Assembly: GCA_963575745.1 (NCBI GenBank)
Contig: CAUYUJ010001414.1
Location: 478,270-542,269, forward strand
Reading direction: 5' to 3'
Source of the DNA: Prorocentrum cordatum
Taxonomy: Eukaryota; Sar; Dinophyceae; Prorocentrales; Prorocentraceae
DNA: 64,000 nucleotides
A program made the position numbers and the translations under genes. The first letter of the stretch is position 1; each line of letters begins with the position of its first letter. The notes under the pieces are model-generated. The model worked only from the letters and a program-made list of their open reading frames with translations. It was not told where the DNA came from and made no database searches. Below, piece by piece: positions 1 to 10,994 of the stretch.

Positions 1-228
1 CATCAGCATCACCATCATTATCAGTATCATCAGCATCATCATCACCACCATCACCATCAACACCAACATCAACTTCAGCATCATCATCATCATCATCATC
101 ATCAGCAGCAGCATCCTTATCATCATCATCATCATCATCATCATCATAAGCATAATAAGCACAATCATCATAATCATCATCATCATCAACATCATCAGCA
201 TCAGCATCAGCATCAGCATCATCAATAG

Positions 229-304
<76 letters not shown>

Positions 305-343
305 GTCATCGTCATCGTCATCGTCGTCGTCATCGTCATCGTC
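1..343. repeat. CAT trinucleotide microsatellite
   Basis: The stretch is almost entirely CAT/ATC triplets, with scattered CAG and CAA interruptions and a CGT-enriched end. It would lie in the intron upstream of the first recognised CSE1 exon. No gene signal is seen in it. Confidence 0.97.
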
Positions 344-702
344 ATCCCTCCTCCTTCTTCCTCCTTCCTTCCCCTCCTCCTCCTTCCCCTCCTCCTTCCC
401 CTCCTCCTCCACCTCCTCCTCCTCCTCCTCTTCCCTCCTGCTCCTCTTGCCTCCTGCTCCTGCCTCTTCCCCCTCCATCCCCCTCCACCCTGCTCCCTCC
501 TCCCTCTTCCTGTCACCTATTACCTCGTCCCCTACCGCGCTCAAGACCCTCCTCCTCCTCCTCTTCCCTCCTGCTCCTCCTTATCCTCCTCCTCCTCCTC
601 CTCCTCCTCCTCCTCCTCTCCTTATCCCCCTTATCCTCCTCCCTCCTCCTCCTCCTCCTCCTCCTCCTCCTCCTCCTCCTCCTCCTCCTCCTCCTCCTCC
701 TC
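344..702. repeat. CTC (polypyrimidine) microsatellite
   Basis: This is a CTC/CCT-rich pyrimidine tract that becomes nearly pure CTC from about 580. The poly-Pro and poly-Arg frames on the two strands are translations of the repeat, not genes. It ends about 175 bases before exon 1 of the CSE1 gene. Confidence 0.96.
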
Positions 703-877
703 ATGGTGTGGGCGGGGCCATGCGTGGCGCGAGGGCCACGGGTCGGCCAGGGACGAGAGGGGGCCATCCGACGCTGCTGGACGGCCCGCGCGCAGTCAAA
801 AGCCTACGCCGACGCCACCGCGACGCGAGCCCCGCCGTGCTCCACCTCGCCCCCCCTGGGAGCCGGCCGGGGCGGAG

Positions 878-954
878 GCACCGACCTCGCCACCGCGGCC
901 ATGGGCCTGCTGTCCTCCATGGCCGCGACGGAGTGGCAGCCCTCGCCTTTCGAG
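878..954 (+). CDS. CSE1: CSE1 exon 1 of those in the window
   Basis: The exon enters with two bases of a split codon and then reads DLATAAMGLLSSMA...WQPSPFE. This matches the CSE1 stretch in which DLLVSNAIQFLASVC...LFED precedes the segment encoded by the next exon. The acceptor is GGAG|GCACC at 876-877. The end is set by joining ...PFE to DPATLRALC of exon 2, which matches LFEDQNTLTSIC in the animal protein. That puts the donor at GAGCGG, a GA donor. Two consecutive GAG codons leave the cut ambiguous by one codon. The preceding exon was not found in bases 1-877, which are mostly microsatellite. This is the weakest of the exon matches by itself, but its position and fit to exon 2 are strong. 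Confidence 0.75.
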
Positions 955-1037
955 GAGCGGCCGCCGCGCGCCCGGGCCCTCGCCCCTCGCACGCCCTCGC
1001 CGCCCTCCTGGGCCCCCCCCCCTCTCCGCCCTGTGCT
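955..1037 (+). other. GC-rich start of CSE1 intron 1
   Basis: This is about 80 bases of GC-rich sequence between exon 1 and the target duplication of the 3.2-kb element. No separate feature is seen. Confidence 0.5.
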
Positions 1038-1071
1038 GCTTAGATCCGGGTCTTGATATCCGGTGGCCGCC

Positions 1072-1265
1072 CCGAAAAGTAGAAGAGCGCGAAAAGCGCG
1101 AAAAGTAGAAAAGTGCGAAAAGCGCGAAACGTGCGAAAAGTAGAAAAGTGCGAAAAGTGCGAAAAGCGCGAAAAGTAGAAAAGTGCGAAAAGTGCGAAAA
1201 GTTGCGCGAAACATTTGAAACGCACTCGAAAAGCAAAAAAACGCGAAAAGTGCGAAAAGCGAGAG
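1072..1265 (+). repeat. Subterminal array, left arm
   Basis: These are short units of the type GTGCGAAAA and GTAGAAAA in tandem. They are the reverse complement of the array at 3930-4212 and form the left subterminal zone of the 3.2-kb element. Confidence 0.9.
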
Positions 1266-1989
1266 ATGAGCGAAAATGGATCAGCGATGCGCACAAGAGG
1301 CCGAAGAGCGCGAAGTGTTCGAATGGCGCGCAAAAAGTGCAACTAAAAGCACGAAACGCGCAACAAACGCGAAAAGTTCAGACAACAAGGCGCCGTCGGT
1401 GGAGAAAAACGAAAATAGCGAAACAAATGTGAAACTACGAGGACACAGTAACACGACAAATCGGAAAACCGAGACGCGGAAGCCTACGGAACGCTGAGAA
1501 ATCAATTCCTTGTGAGAAATTCAGCAATGAGAAATTTGGCAGACAATCCTGCTAACATTGCAAAACCAACAGAATCCGGAGAGAGGAAAGCCAGGCTATA
1601 CATGTCACGGAATACCCCGTTATCCTTCCTCCTCTTTTGTTTTCTTGACATGGGAGCCGCAACGCGCGGAAACGAATAGGAGAAACACGAACAGCGGAAA
1701 ACATGTAAAACACACGCGAGCGCGAGAAACGCGAACCACAGAATACCGAGAACACGTGACGCGCGCAATAGCCGGGCGAAAAACATGAAGACCAGAAACG
1801 CATCCAAAGCGGAAGTATATCCCACAAGCCCTTTAGGGCGCAGGTGGTCTAGGGCGTTTCCTTTTCCAACCTCCTTCCCCCCCCTGCTCAGGAGGTTTTA
1901 CCCCCCCTCCTCCATGGGTCTGGACGGGCTCCCGCGCGAGGTGTCAGAGCGTTCCTGTTGGCCCAAGATGGCTCCAAGAGGGTCTCGGA
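1266..1989. other. Interior of 3.2-kb element, no gene seen
   Basis: This is AC-rich then mixed sequence with scattered GCGAAA motifs carried over from the array. Short frames on both strands have no recognisable domain. Confidence 0.5.
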
Positions 1990-2470
1990 AAGGCCAAGAT
2001 GGCCTCTAAGATGGCTCAATATACCTCAAGATGGCCCAAGATAGTCTCCGAAATGTCTCAAGAGGCTCCAAAACGCCCCCAAGACGGTTCCGAGTGCCCT
2101 CCGAGCTCTCCGAGGATCCCCCCTAAGAGGCCCAAACCTGTCAACAACCAACAGGAAACATATGTGTGTTGCCTTCTCGCCTTTTCGCTTCCGATGGGCT
2201 CTTGAGGCCTAAAGTTGGCCCCAAGAGGGCCCCAAGACGGCTCCAAGAGCTCCCAGGAGCGTTCCCAGAGCGCCGCAAGAGGGCCCCAAGACGCTCTTTT
2301 TGAGCCTCCGAGGGGCGAGGGCCTGAATTGCAGCCGCCGACCTGTTGTTGAACAGTGGGGCCCAAGATTGCCCCAAGAGGCGCTCCCAGAGCTCCTCTAA
2401 GAGCACCAAGAGGGCTCCCTGGACCCCTCCAAAGAGCCTCAAGAGGGCCCCCAGAGGACCAAGGAGCGGG
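1990..2470 (-). repeat. Degenerate CCAAGAGG/GGCCTCTTGG short-unit array
   Basis: This is a run of 10-20-base units such as CCAAGATGGCTCCAAGAGG. A central block of about 40 bases (2160-2205) contains CTTTTCGCTTCCGATGG. Arrays of the same kind with a similar central block occur at 13975-14640, 16320-16860, 30080-30230 and 33230-33560, in either orientation, so this is a dispersed family. Confidence 0.75.
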
Positions 2471-2479
2471 GGGTAGTGG

Positions 2480-2905
2480 AATTGACCGGGATGGGAATGA
2501 ACGGGAAGGAGTTGGGAGGAACGCGGGGGCCGGCGAAATGGAAGGAGCGCGAAGGAGTGAAGAGAAGTACAATGGAGCGGAATGATGCGAACGAAAGGGA
2601 ACGAGTGGGGAGGAGTTGAAAGGAGCGGGGGGAGATGGAAAGGAAAGTGAAATAGTGGGACGGAGCGGATTGAAGTTGGGAGCACGGAGACGAAAGGAGC
2701 GGAGCGGGGAGGAGTGGGCAACAGTGGGGAGGAGCGCGGAGGGGAGAAGGGGATTGGAATAGAGTGGGGAGGCGCGGGAGGAGTGCGGAGGTTTGCGGGG
2801 GCATGCGGCGAATGGGGATATGAGCAAAGTGGAAGAAAGCGGGAAAGGGTAGAAAGGAGAGGAGGGGGAGAAACGAGGGGGAGCGGGGAGGCGGCAGGAA
2901 GGAGC
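2480..2905. repeat. Purine-rich GGAGCGGAG array
   Basis: This is a G/A-rich, strongly strand-asymmetric stretch built from variants of GGAGCGGGGAGGAG and GAATGG. The long minus-strand frame through it (to 3508) is Ser/Pro/Leu low-complexity translation and is not taken as a gene. Confidence 0.85.
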
Positions 2906-3039
2906 TGATAGTGGAACTGGGGGAAAAAATGGAGCACGCAGTCGATGCCAAGAGACACCCGAAACGAAGTACGCTTCACAACGCGCGCTGCCTGCCGCGT
3001 CGCATGCGGGGCGGATGCTTTCCAGTAGCTGCGTCTCAT

Positions 3040-3708
3040 CGAAAGATTTCGGGGGCGCCCAAATCATCCCGAACTCTCGCCGGAAGCCCGAGTTACGCAC
3101 GGCCCGAAAACCACTGGGAAGATCGAGGTTCGAGGATCGAGGATCGAGGTTGTTGAACGCGCTCGGCAACGATTGCGAAAAACTTAGAAAAAGCAAAAAC
3201 AAGAACAACAACCGTGCTCCATGCGAGGACAAGCGAAACGCAGGAAAAACGCAAGTGGAACACGGCCACGCCTCATCATCCTGCCCCTCCTGCCGCTCTC
3301 TAGTGTTTCTTTTAGAATATGTTAAACCATTCGCGCGTTTCGAACTGGTCCTCCTTCTCGCGCTGCACACGCTGGGCACAGAGGTTTCGGGGGCGCCCAA
3401 TATCATCCCAAACTTCCGCTGGAGGCCCGAGTTACGCACGGTCCGAAAACCACTTGGAAGATCGAGGTTCGAGGATCGAGAATCAAGGTTTTTGAACGCG
3501 CTCGGCAACTATTGCGAAACATGTAGGAAAAAAAACAAAGACAAGAAAAACAAGCGTGCTCCATGCGAGGACAAGCGAAACGCAGGAAAAACACATGTGG
3601 AACACGGCCACGCCTCATCTTCCTGCCCCTCCTGCCGCTCCTTTGTTTTTCTTTTAGAATATGTTGAACCATTCGCGCGATTCGAACTTGTCCTGCTTCT
3701 CGCGCTGC
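3040..3708 (+). repeat. Tandem duplication, about 340-bp unit
   Basis: The segment starting GGGGGCGCCCAAATCATCCC near 3048 recurs near 3391, including the blocks CGAGTTACGCACGG, GATCGAGGTTCGAGGATCGA and TGCTCCATGCGAGGACAAGC. A 405-residue frame runs through both copies and into the terminal array. It has no recognisable domain and its tail is pure array translation, so it is not called a gene. Confidence 0.85.
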
Positions 3709-3929
3709 GCGCTGTTAAAAATGCGGTTCCTTCCCAAAGCGTTTCTCATTCCAAGTTCGCTCTTATCGCGCAAGTCCCGCTTTGCTGCTTTTCGTTCTTA
3801 TCGCAAAATTCAAACGCACGTTCCCCGTTTTATCAGGGTTCGACTTTCTTGTTTTTCGTACCTATTAGCGTTTCTCAACTTGTTGCACTGTGTTGCTTCG
3901 TACTTCTCGCACCTTTCTTTCGTCCTTCT

Positions 3930-4212
3930 CACACTTTTTGTACATTTTCGCACTTTTCTGCTTTTCTATGTTTCGCACTTTTCTACTTTTCGCATGTTCG
4001 CACTTTTCGCGCTCTTCTACTTTTCGCACTTTTCTACTTTTCGCGCTTTTCGAACTTTTCGCATGTTTCGCACTTTTTTACTTTTCTACTTTTCGCACTT
4101 TTCGCACTTTTCGCGCTTTTCTACTCTTCTACTTTTCGCACTTTTCGACACTTTTCGCGCTTTTCTACTTTTCGCACTTTTCGCACTTTTCGACACTTTT
4201 CGCACTTTTCGC
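3930..4212 (-). repeat. Subterminal array, right arm
   Basis: Tandem TTTTCGCAC, TTTTCTAC and TTTTCGCGC units, the reverse complement of the left arm at 1072-1265. Confidence 0.9.
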
Positions 4213-4243
4213 GTCCGCCACCGGATGTTTGAGACGCTTAGAT

Positions 4244-4919
4244 AGCCGGCTCAGCCTCCGCCGCCCCCCCCGCCCACGCTCACCCTCGCTCTCCCTCGCC
4301 CTGGGCCGCCCTCGCCGCCCCCCCTCCGCGCCAGGCTCGAGGCTCAAGCCTCTCGTGCTCGAGGCTCAGGCGTGTGCACAGACGCTCGCCAGGCGTGTGC
4401 TCATGCTCGACGCTCAAGCCTCTCATGCTCGAGGCTCAGGCGTGTGCTCGAGGCTCAGCCTCTCACGCTCGAGGCTCAGGCTCAGGCGTGTGCACCTCTG
4501 AGCGGTCCCACCGTCGAGCGAGGCTAGCGAAAAAAAGGCACCTTTCCTATCTCATGGTGTCGCAGTGATATTCTCCCCCCCTTCCCTCCGCGCCTCCTCT
4601 CCTGCGCGTCCCCCCCGCGGGCCGCCTTGCGGCCGCCTCCGAGGGCTCCGGCCGCGGCTGGAGGGCGAGGCCCCGTGGGAGCGATCCCCCGCTGGGCTGC
4701 TCTTCGGGCTCGCGGGCCTCTGCGACTGCTGGTCGCGCTTCCGCTCCAATCCGTCCCCGCCGACCTCCCAGCCCCGTCGGAGCCCCGCCGGAGGCCCCTC
4801 GACTCCCCACAGCTCGCTCGGGAGCCCGCTCGAGCCCCCACTTCGGGCCTCCCCCTCCCCGGCCGTGCCGGCGCGGCAGCGCGCGCGGGCGGAGGGAGGG
4901 GGACGACGGCGAGAACGAA
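4244..4919. other. GC-rich intron sequence with a short CTCGAGGCTCAGGC array
   Basis: Units of about 20-30 bases around CTCGAGGCTCAGGCGTGTGC and CTCAAGCCTCTCATGCTCGA repeat between 4330 and 4500. The rest (4560-4920) is GC-rich with no recognised gene. Confidence 0.6.
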
Positions 4920-4984
4920 GGTGGCGACGACGGCGGTGGCTTCAACGACGACGACGGCGACGACGACGGCGACGATGACGAGTG

Positions 4985-5032
<48 letters not shown>

Positions 5033-5415
5033 CGGAGGCGGCGGCGACGACGGCGACGGCTGCGGCGACGACGACGACGACAACGAAGACGACGACGGCG
5101 GAGGCGGCGGCGACGAAGATGATGTCGACGATGACGACGGCGGCGGCGACGACGACGACGGCGACAACGAACACAGCGATGGCAGCAAAGGCGATGACGA
5201 CGACGGCGGCGACGAAGAGGACGACGCCGGCGACGACGGCGACGACGATGCGAAGACGGTAACAACGAAGTCGGCCACGGCGGCGGCGAGGACGACGAGG
5301 ATGATGATCACGGCGGCGGCGACGACGAAGGCGACAACGAGGACGGCGACTGCGGCGACGACGACAACGACGATAACGGCGACGACGACGATGACGACGA
5401 CGACGTCGAAGACGA

Positions 5416-5459
<44 letters not shown>

Positions 5460-5795
5460 ACGGAGGCGGCGGCGGCGGCGACCACGACGACGGCGAGAAC
5501 GACGACGACGGTGACAATGAAGCTAACAACGGCGGCGACGACGACGACAGCGACGACGACGATGCTGACGAGGACAGGACGACGGCGACGTCGGTGACAG
5601 CGACAACGGCGGCGACCACGACGGCGTTAACGACGGCGGCGACGACGACGAAGAGGGCAACAGCGAGGATGGCGACGGCGGCGGCGACGACGACGACGAC
5701 GGCGATGGCGACGACGGCGGCGACGACGACGACGGCGACGACGACGATAACGACGACGGCGTCGACGACCGCGGCGGCGGTGGACGTCCACCCTG
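4920..5795. repeat. CGA trinucleotide tract, about 870 bp
   Basis: Almost uninterrupted CGA/CGG triplets. The poly-Thr/Ala, poly-Ser and poly-Val/Ala frames on both strands are shadows of it. It abuts the LINE relic that starts near 5860. Confidence 0.97.
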
Positions 5796-5859
5796 ACAAG
5801 ATTTGCACGTTTGCTAGTAGCCAGAGCCTTGCCAATAAGTTATCCAGACTCTCGGGAAA

Positions 5860-8215
5860 GATGGCGGGATATGTTAGCACGGGGATTGTTTTGTTAGGAT
5901 ATGATCTTGGTTCTGGCCGACGGCGAAGAGCCCGCCGTGCGCTCTGGAAGCGCAAGCAGCGTTTTAAGGGCATGCGCCGCCGCCACCGAGTCCTTCAGCG
6001 CTGCAGGCGGGCTTTCCCTCGGCAAAATGGCAGGAGTGGCAAAATATGCACGGCTGGAAATTCGCCAGCGGCCACTTTTGGCTCGCCGATCGTGGGGGTG
6101 AGTAACGTGGAACTTCGGGAGTCCACAACCCCCCTCGCCACAAAGGATGTTCCCTGCATGCCAACTTTGCCATCTTTGGAGACCCTATGTGGCGGCCTGC
6201 TGTTGCTCCTGTGCTTCAGTGGGCGGCGGTGGTGTGGACTGGACGGCTATAGCCAGCCCGTCCACCTCTTTCCATCATGTGCAAGACCTGTGCCGCATCT
6301 GGCGCCAGGTTCCGTTTGATAGCCACACCAGCTGGAGTAATTCTAGAGGCCCTACTCAAAAAGGATGCACCTGCGCCTCCATAGGAGTGGGTGGACGTCG
6401 ACATCGGCGTTCACATTTCGAGATGGTTGCAACCGTGACGTATCCCTGGTCTATACTTCTCCTTCGATGTTGTCGTTGTGGCTGGACCTGGCTATTCAGA
6501 GATCACACGAGCGTGCGTTTGCCATGAGCACTCCTGTTTTTTTTATGGAGCCCGTGTTTGTGTTGAGCCCTTGAAGAAGCTTTTGGGTCCGAAGGGTAAG
6601 GGTCTTTTGCAAAGGGAAACGTATCTTGCTCTCACGATTTTCCGTGAAGGAGTCTGGGCGCGTGCGAGGGCACGCGGCTGTGGATACGACACCTCAGGAG
6701 ATTGCCCGCTTTATGGTCTCCCTGACAATGTGCGGCACCGAGCTTGGAGGTGCCTACACCCTGGTGCTGTCCAGGCCCGATCTGAAGCGCTCGGAGAAAA
6801 TGTCCTTGCTTGGTACGGCGAAGATCTAGATAGCGACGATTGGAAATTGTTCGACTAAGTAAAATGGGATCACACCGAAAATTCCCGCCCCCCCCCCCCT
6901 TCGAGCCACCCGAACCCCACCCTCTTCGACGCCGAGGGGAATGAGGTTCCGCGGCGATCGATCGACCTGCTGGGGCTTGATGTCTGTGTTGATGGTTCGG
7001 CGGCGCGGCACCCCATTATGGAACGCTCGAGGGCCTCTTACTCCTGGATCTTCTTGGGGCCCCAGGGAAATGATCGTGTCGCCTCGGCCCGAGGTGCTGT
7101 CCTCGACGTCCCCCCCCTACCCTCCCAAGCGGCGGAACATCAGGCCATGGTTCCCCTTCCTATGCTCCAGGACCACGGGGGGACCAGGCACGGGGATAGC
7201 ATGACGGTTATCAAGCTGCGCAACTCTCCGACGGAGAACCACTGTTCGAGGAATCGCCGCTACGCTGGCCTGCGGCGTGGATCGCTACTGCACGAGCGAG
7301 GTCACCATCAGCCGACGGCTGTGCACACGCCAGCCCATCGAGCGCTGGCCACCATCGATACGTTGCCCGAGGCAGAGAAGAGAATCGGATTGGGAAACTG
7401 GCATGCAGATGCCCAGGCCAAGAGAACTCTCCTCGACCACCCCCAACCCTCTCGCTTAGAATGTTTGGATTTGAGTGCAACATAGACCCGCTTAAACCCA
7501 TAGCGCGTTTAATGGGCAAGGTTATAATTGTTCCCCCCCCGGAAAAAATCGATCGTGTTTCGAGCTCCGGTCCGAGGGCCAAGTTTTTTAAATCGGGAGG
7601 TTGGCATGCGCGGCAGGACTTGGCCTATGGGCGAGCGCGCTGCCTCAGATATCTGACCCTCTCGAATGATAGTGCTTCGAGACCGATGCTGTCTCTCGGT
7701 CATTCCTTGGCCCACTGCAGTGTGATCCATGGCGCTGATGATCAATTGTTTGTTTTTTCATTGTACGGCATGCGGAGCATACGCGTCTCGAAGATGCCGC
7801 CTGCTGGGACGAGACTGCCAGCAACGCATGATTGCTGGAGGCGTGACCAGCTTGCGCAAGATTTGCGACGGTGTGTTGCATCACTCCCGCGATCAGGAAG
7901 CGGAGGTGACTGTGACTTTTCGGAGAGGGGTCTCCAATGTGTGCTACGCTGCCGCGCTTCCGCCACGTGAGGAGGTGACTTTGCGCCAAGTTGGGATGAC
8001 AGGTCTCGTCCAGACTGATCGGGTGAAAGTTTTGAGCCTACGAGTTCAGGCGAAGGAGGAGGCGCAGAGGGCGTCCTCCACCACGGGCGCGTGGCGTGTT
8101 TGTGTAAACGGTTCGGCCCCGCGGGGACAAAACAAAGAAAGACAAACAAAACAAACAAAAACTAACAAAAACATGATCGACCCACGAACCCGGAAAAGGA
8201 ATTTAGAAATGTAAA
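5860..8215 (+). pseudogene. Decayed LINE-type retrotransposon (RT C-terminal part, RNase H, finger tail)
   Basis: The segment carries the 3' part of a LINE polyprotein broken by several frame changes and one in-frame stop (TAA at 6856-6858). In order: LGSGRRRRARRALWKRKQRF and GSPIVGVSNVELRE (5900-6125), as in the thumb after the RT fingers/palm; QDLCRIWRQVPF (about 6280-6320); GWTSTSAFTFRDGCNRDVSL in another frame (about 6385-6450); then a frame open from about 6500 to 7485 with CPLYGLPDNVRHRAWRC at 6703 and an RNase H domain. A further shift leads to FHCTACGAYASRRCRLLGRDC (about 7753-7818). An A-rich tail follows (8120-8215). The 5' part, including the RT catalytic core, is absent; the CGA tract stands in its place. 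Family knowledge: LINEs of this architecture are common in dinoflagellates. Confidence 0.85.
6859..7485 (+). pseudogene. RNase H domain of the LINE relic
   Basis: This stays in one frame after the stop at 6856-6858. DVCVDGSA (6979-7002) fits the first catalytic Asp and DGS motif of LINE RNase H. SQAAEHQAM (about 7125-7151) fits the helix with the catalytic Glu. VHTPAHRALATIDTL (about 7321-7365) and GNWHADAQAK (about 7393-7422) fit the His-containing strand and the final Asp. All expected acidic positions are present, so the domain itself is barely damaged although the element is dead. Confidence 0.8.
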
Positions 8216-9690
8216 CAATTGCAACATTTCAATAAACCTGATTGGGCGACGGGCACATGCAATGCTGACTGTATCGATGATGATGTACTGTGCCGACGGT
8301 TGTGCTGTGCTACGCTGCGCGGCACTGCGATGTGCCATGCCGCGATTGTGCTTTATATAGCGTTGTGGACCGAGTCCTCCCTGGCATCTGAGTCCTCACC
8401 GAACTGATCTGGATCGTAAGCTCGAGCTGCCTGAGCAGATGGTAGCTGCCCCAAAATTAATTGACAGAGGGAACATGCCAGGAGGACGCGCCGCGGAACG
8501 TCCCAAGGGACGCGCCAGGCGACGTGCCAGGGGACGTGCCATGGGGACGCACCGCGGGACGTGCCAAGGGGACGCGCTACGGAACGTGCCAATGGACGTG
8601 CCGAGGGACGTGCCAGGGGACGCGCCGCGGAATGTGCGAGGTGGACTCGCCACGGAACGCGCCAAGGAACGCGCCAAGGTGCATAGTTGAGTGTACCGAT
8701 ATTGGTGTACCGTGCCGACGGCTGTGCTGTGCTGGGCCGTGCTGAGCTGCGATGTGCCATGCCGCGAGGGTGCTCTATATAGCGTTGTGGATCGAGTCCT
8801 CCCTGGCATCCGAGTCCTCACCGAACTGATCTGGATCGTAAGCTCGAGCTGCCTGAGCAGATGGTAGCTGCCCCAGAACTAATTGACAGAGGGAGCATGC
8901 CAAGAAGACGCGCCGCGAGGGACGCGCCAGGCGACGTGCCAGGGGACGTGCCATGGGGACGCACCGCGGGACGTGCCAATGGGACGCGCTACGGAACGTG
9001 CCAATGGACGTGCACCGCGCGACGTGCCAGGTGGACTCGCCACGGGACGCTCCGCGGAACGCGCCAGGCAACATGCCAGGCTGCAATGCTAAGGGTATCG
9101 ATATTGATGTACCGTGCCGAGGGCTGTGCTGTGCCTGGGCGACCTGGACACGTGAAAACACGCGTTTCGCTCAAGACGTTGTCAGCACATCCTCATGCTA
9201 GACATCCGCCTGGGCAACCTAGACACGTGCAAACAAGCGTCTCGCTCGAGACATCCTCAACAAATGCTCATGCTAGACATCCGCCTGGGCGACGTGGACA
9301 CGTGAAAACAAGCCTCTGGTCCGAGACATCCTCAACAAATCCTCATGCTAGACATTTGCCTGGGCCACCTGGAGGCGTGAAACCAAGCGTCTCGCTCGAG
9401 ACATCCTCAAGATCTGGGCACGTGAAAACAAGCAATCCACTTGAGAGATCCTCAGAATTCAGGTCCCCAGGAGCTATAACACAAAACAAGCGTCTCGCTC
9501 GAGACATCCTCAATCAATTCTGAAAATCAAGCGTTTCGCTCGAGACATCCTCAAATTTTAATTCGCAGGCCCTCTTCCCAATCGTTATTTATCGCAAAAC
9601 AAGTCCGCCGGCCCTCTTCCCGTCAAAACCGAGGGGGAAACCTCTAAAAGAGAACCCTGGGCCTGAAGCCCTTTCCGGGAAAAACGACCA
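8170..9690 (+). repeat. Composite minisatellite repeat, member 1
   Basis: A lead-in from GAACCCGGAAAAGG (8181) to ATTGGGCGACGGG (8242) is followed by two tandem units of about 420 and 400 bases (starts near 8269, 8692 and a third at 9093). These contain 12-13-base GGGACGTGCCAG-type minisatellites. Next come about four 72-bp units with TCTCGCTCGAGACATCCTCA (9140-9420). The end holds ATTTTAATTCGCAGGCC and CCTGGGCCTGAAGCCCTTTC (9545-9685). The same order of modules recurs at 17700-18690 with a different minisatellite. Confidence 0.75.
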
Positions 9691-9776
9691 CGGCGGCGAC
9701 GGCGGCAGCGACGACGACGAAGATTCCGACGGCGACGACGGCGAAGACAACGACGACGAAGAGGGCAACGCCGGTA

Positions 9777-9841
<65 letters not shown>

Positions 9842-10195
9842 CGCGTGGGCGACGACGATGACGACGACGACGACGACGATGACGACGGCGACGACGACGA
9901 CGGCGACGACGACGAAGACGGCGATGGCGACGACGACGACGACGATGGTGACGACGACGACGAAGACGACAACGGTGATGGTGACGACGTTGACGACGAG
10001 GACGACGGCGACGATGACGACGTGACGACAGCGACAACGACGATGATGGCAACGACGACGACGAAGACGGCGACGGTGGTAACGACGGCGACGACGACGG
10101 CGGCGACGGTGACGGCGACGATGGTAACAACGACTACGGCGACGACGGCGACGGCGGCGACGACAACGACGGCGGCGGCGACCACGACGCGGCGG
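9690..10195. repeat. CGA trinucleotide tract, about 500 bp
   Basis: CGA/CGG triplets run up to about 12 bases before CSE1 exon 2. The poly-Asp and poly-Val/Arg frames are shadows. Confidence 0.97.
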
Positions 10196-10207
10196 CCAGC
10201 AGCTCAG

Positions 10208-10294
10208 GACCCTGCCACGCTCCGGGCGCTTTGCGAGGCCGTGGTGCTGCCCAACGTGCAGCTTGGCCGGGAGGACCTCGAGCTCTTCTCGGAG
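10208..10294 (+). CDS. CSE1: CSE1 exon 2
   Basis: Twenty-nine whole codons reading DPATLRALCEAVVLPNVQLG then REDLELFSE. The family has NTLTSICEKVIVPNMEFR..DEEAFED here, and the spacing agrees residue for residue. The acceptor is CTCAG|GACCC with no polypyrimidine tract; the CGA repeat lies directly upstream. The donor is chosen at GAG|GACGCG (a GA donor), because joining ...LFSE to EPEEFLRRDLEG of exon 3 restores the exact length of the animal segment. A GT two codons further on (10309) would insert extra residues. Frame phase is 0 at both ends. Confidence 0.9.
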
Positions 10295-10860
10295 GACGCG
10301 GCGCTGCGGTCGGCCGGCTCGGGCGACCGCTGCCGGCGTCGGCCGTTCCTGCGCGGCACGGGGAGTCGCAGTTCGCCATGCAGTGCCCCGAGTTGTTTGC
10401 GCACGGGGTGAGATTCGGGCCTGCCGCTTTCGCGCCGGAGTGCCCCCAGATGGCATTCGACTCGGGACGTCGGGGATCACCGTCTGCCCCAACCAGACAG
10501 CAGGGCCCTACCCAGACGAGGTCTATCCCAGATACGTCTGGTGCGCAAAGGGAAAGGGGGTATGAGGGAAACGGGTCCTGGCACGTTTCGCCGTGTTCCA
10601 GCTCCTTCCCAGGTCCCGGGGACGCAAGGCTGGTCCCCATGAAAGCTCCAGGGGTCCAGGCTCAGGAGCCGCTTCCTTCAACCAAGCAGCACGCAGCGGG
10701 GCCGGGAGGCAGGGAGCACGGTCTGGCGGACTGCAAGGAGGATGTGTCGGGCGCTGCGGCGGTCGCAGTGGGGACGGGACAGGGGTGCCGAAAAGGACAG
10801 GCGCTCGCAGTATGAGTGAGAGACGGCGGGGGTGCTCGATCTCTGCCACGCGCAGAGGGG
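10295..10860. other. Unique intron sequence, no gene recognised
   Basis: This is GC-rich single-copy-looking sequence at the start of intron 2. Several short frames lie on both strands, but none has a recognisable domain. Confidence 0.5.
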
Positions 10861-10994
10861 GGGTGGGGGAGGGGGGAGGGCTTCTTAGAAGCACCCATGC
10901 TTCTTAGAAGGCGCTGGCCTTCTCTATAGACGTCGGGCTGGGGCCTTCTAAGGAGCAGCCTCCTTCTAAGAAGCCCTCCCCCCCTCCCTCCACC
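10861..10994. mobile_element. MITE-like hairpin with GGGCTTCTTAGAAG ends
   Basis: The ends are inverted copies: GGGGGGAGGGCTTCTTAGAA near 10871 against TTCTAAGAAGCCCTCCCCCC near 10964-10984. An internal CTTCTTAGAAG and its relatives repeat the motif. The whole is about 130 bases. No clear target duplication was seen. Confidence 0.6.

Larger units (their letters stand above)
1038..4243. mobile_element. 3.2-kb inverted-terminal element with 8-bp target duplication
   Basis: The direct repeat GCTTAGAT stands at 1038-1045 and again at 4236-4243. Inside it the ends are inverted: GTCTTGATATCCGGTGG on the left against GTCTCAAACATCCGGTGG read inward from the right. Next come inverted subterminal arrays of GCGAAAAGTGCGAAAAGTAG units (1072-1265 and 3930-4212). 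The interior holds a degenerate CCAAGAGG array, a purine-rich array and a 340-bp tandem duplication. No transposase was recognised, so it looks like a non-autonomous DNA transposon. The 8-bp duplication would suit hAT-type integration. It lies in CSE1 intron 1, 84 bases after exon 1. Confidence 0.7.

Noticed and set aside
2141-3508. 455-codon minus-strand frame
   Set aside because: It runs through purine-rich and degenerate repeats and is Ser/Pro/Leu low-complexity, with no domain; other frames are open too.
3015-4232. 405-codon plus-strand frame
   Set aside because: It is the translation of a tandem duplication plus the terminal TTTTCGCAC array; the tail is Phe/Arg/Thr repeat and no domain is seen.
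10295-10400. Extension of CSE1 exon 2 through GSGDRCRRRP, resembling GSDIDTRRR
   Set aside because: Exon 3 encodes that family segment far better (RRDLEGADRDSPRR) with exact spacing; the Arg-rich similarity is a GC effect.
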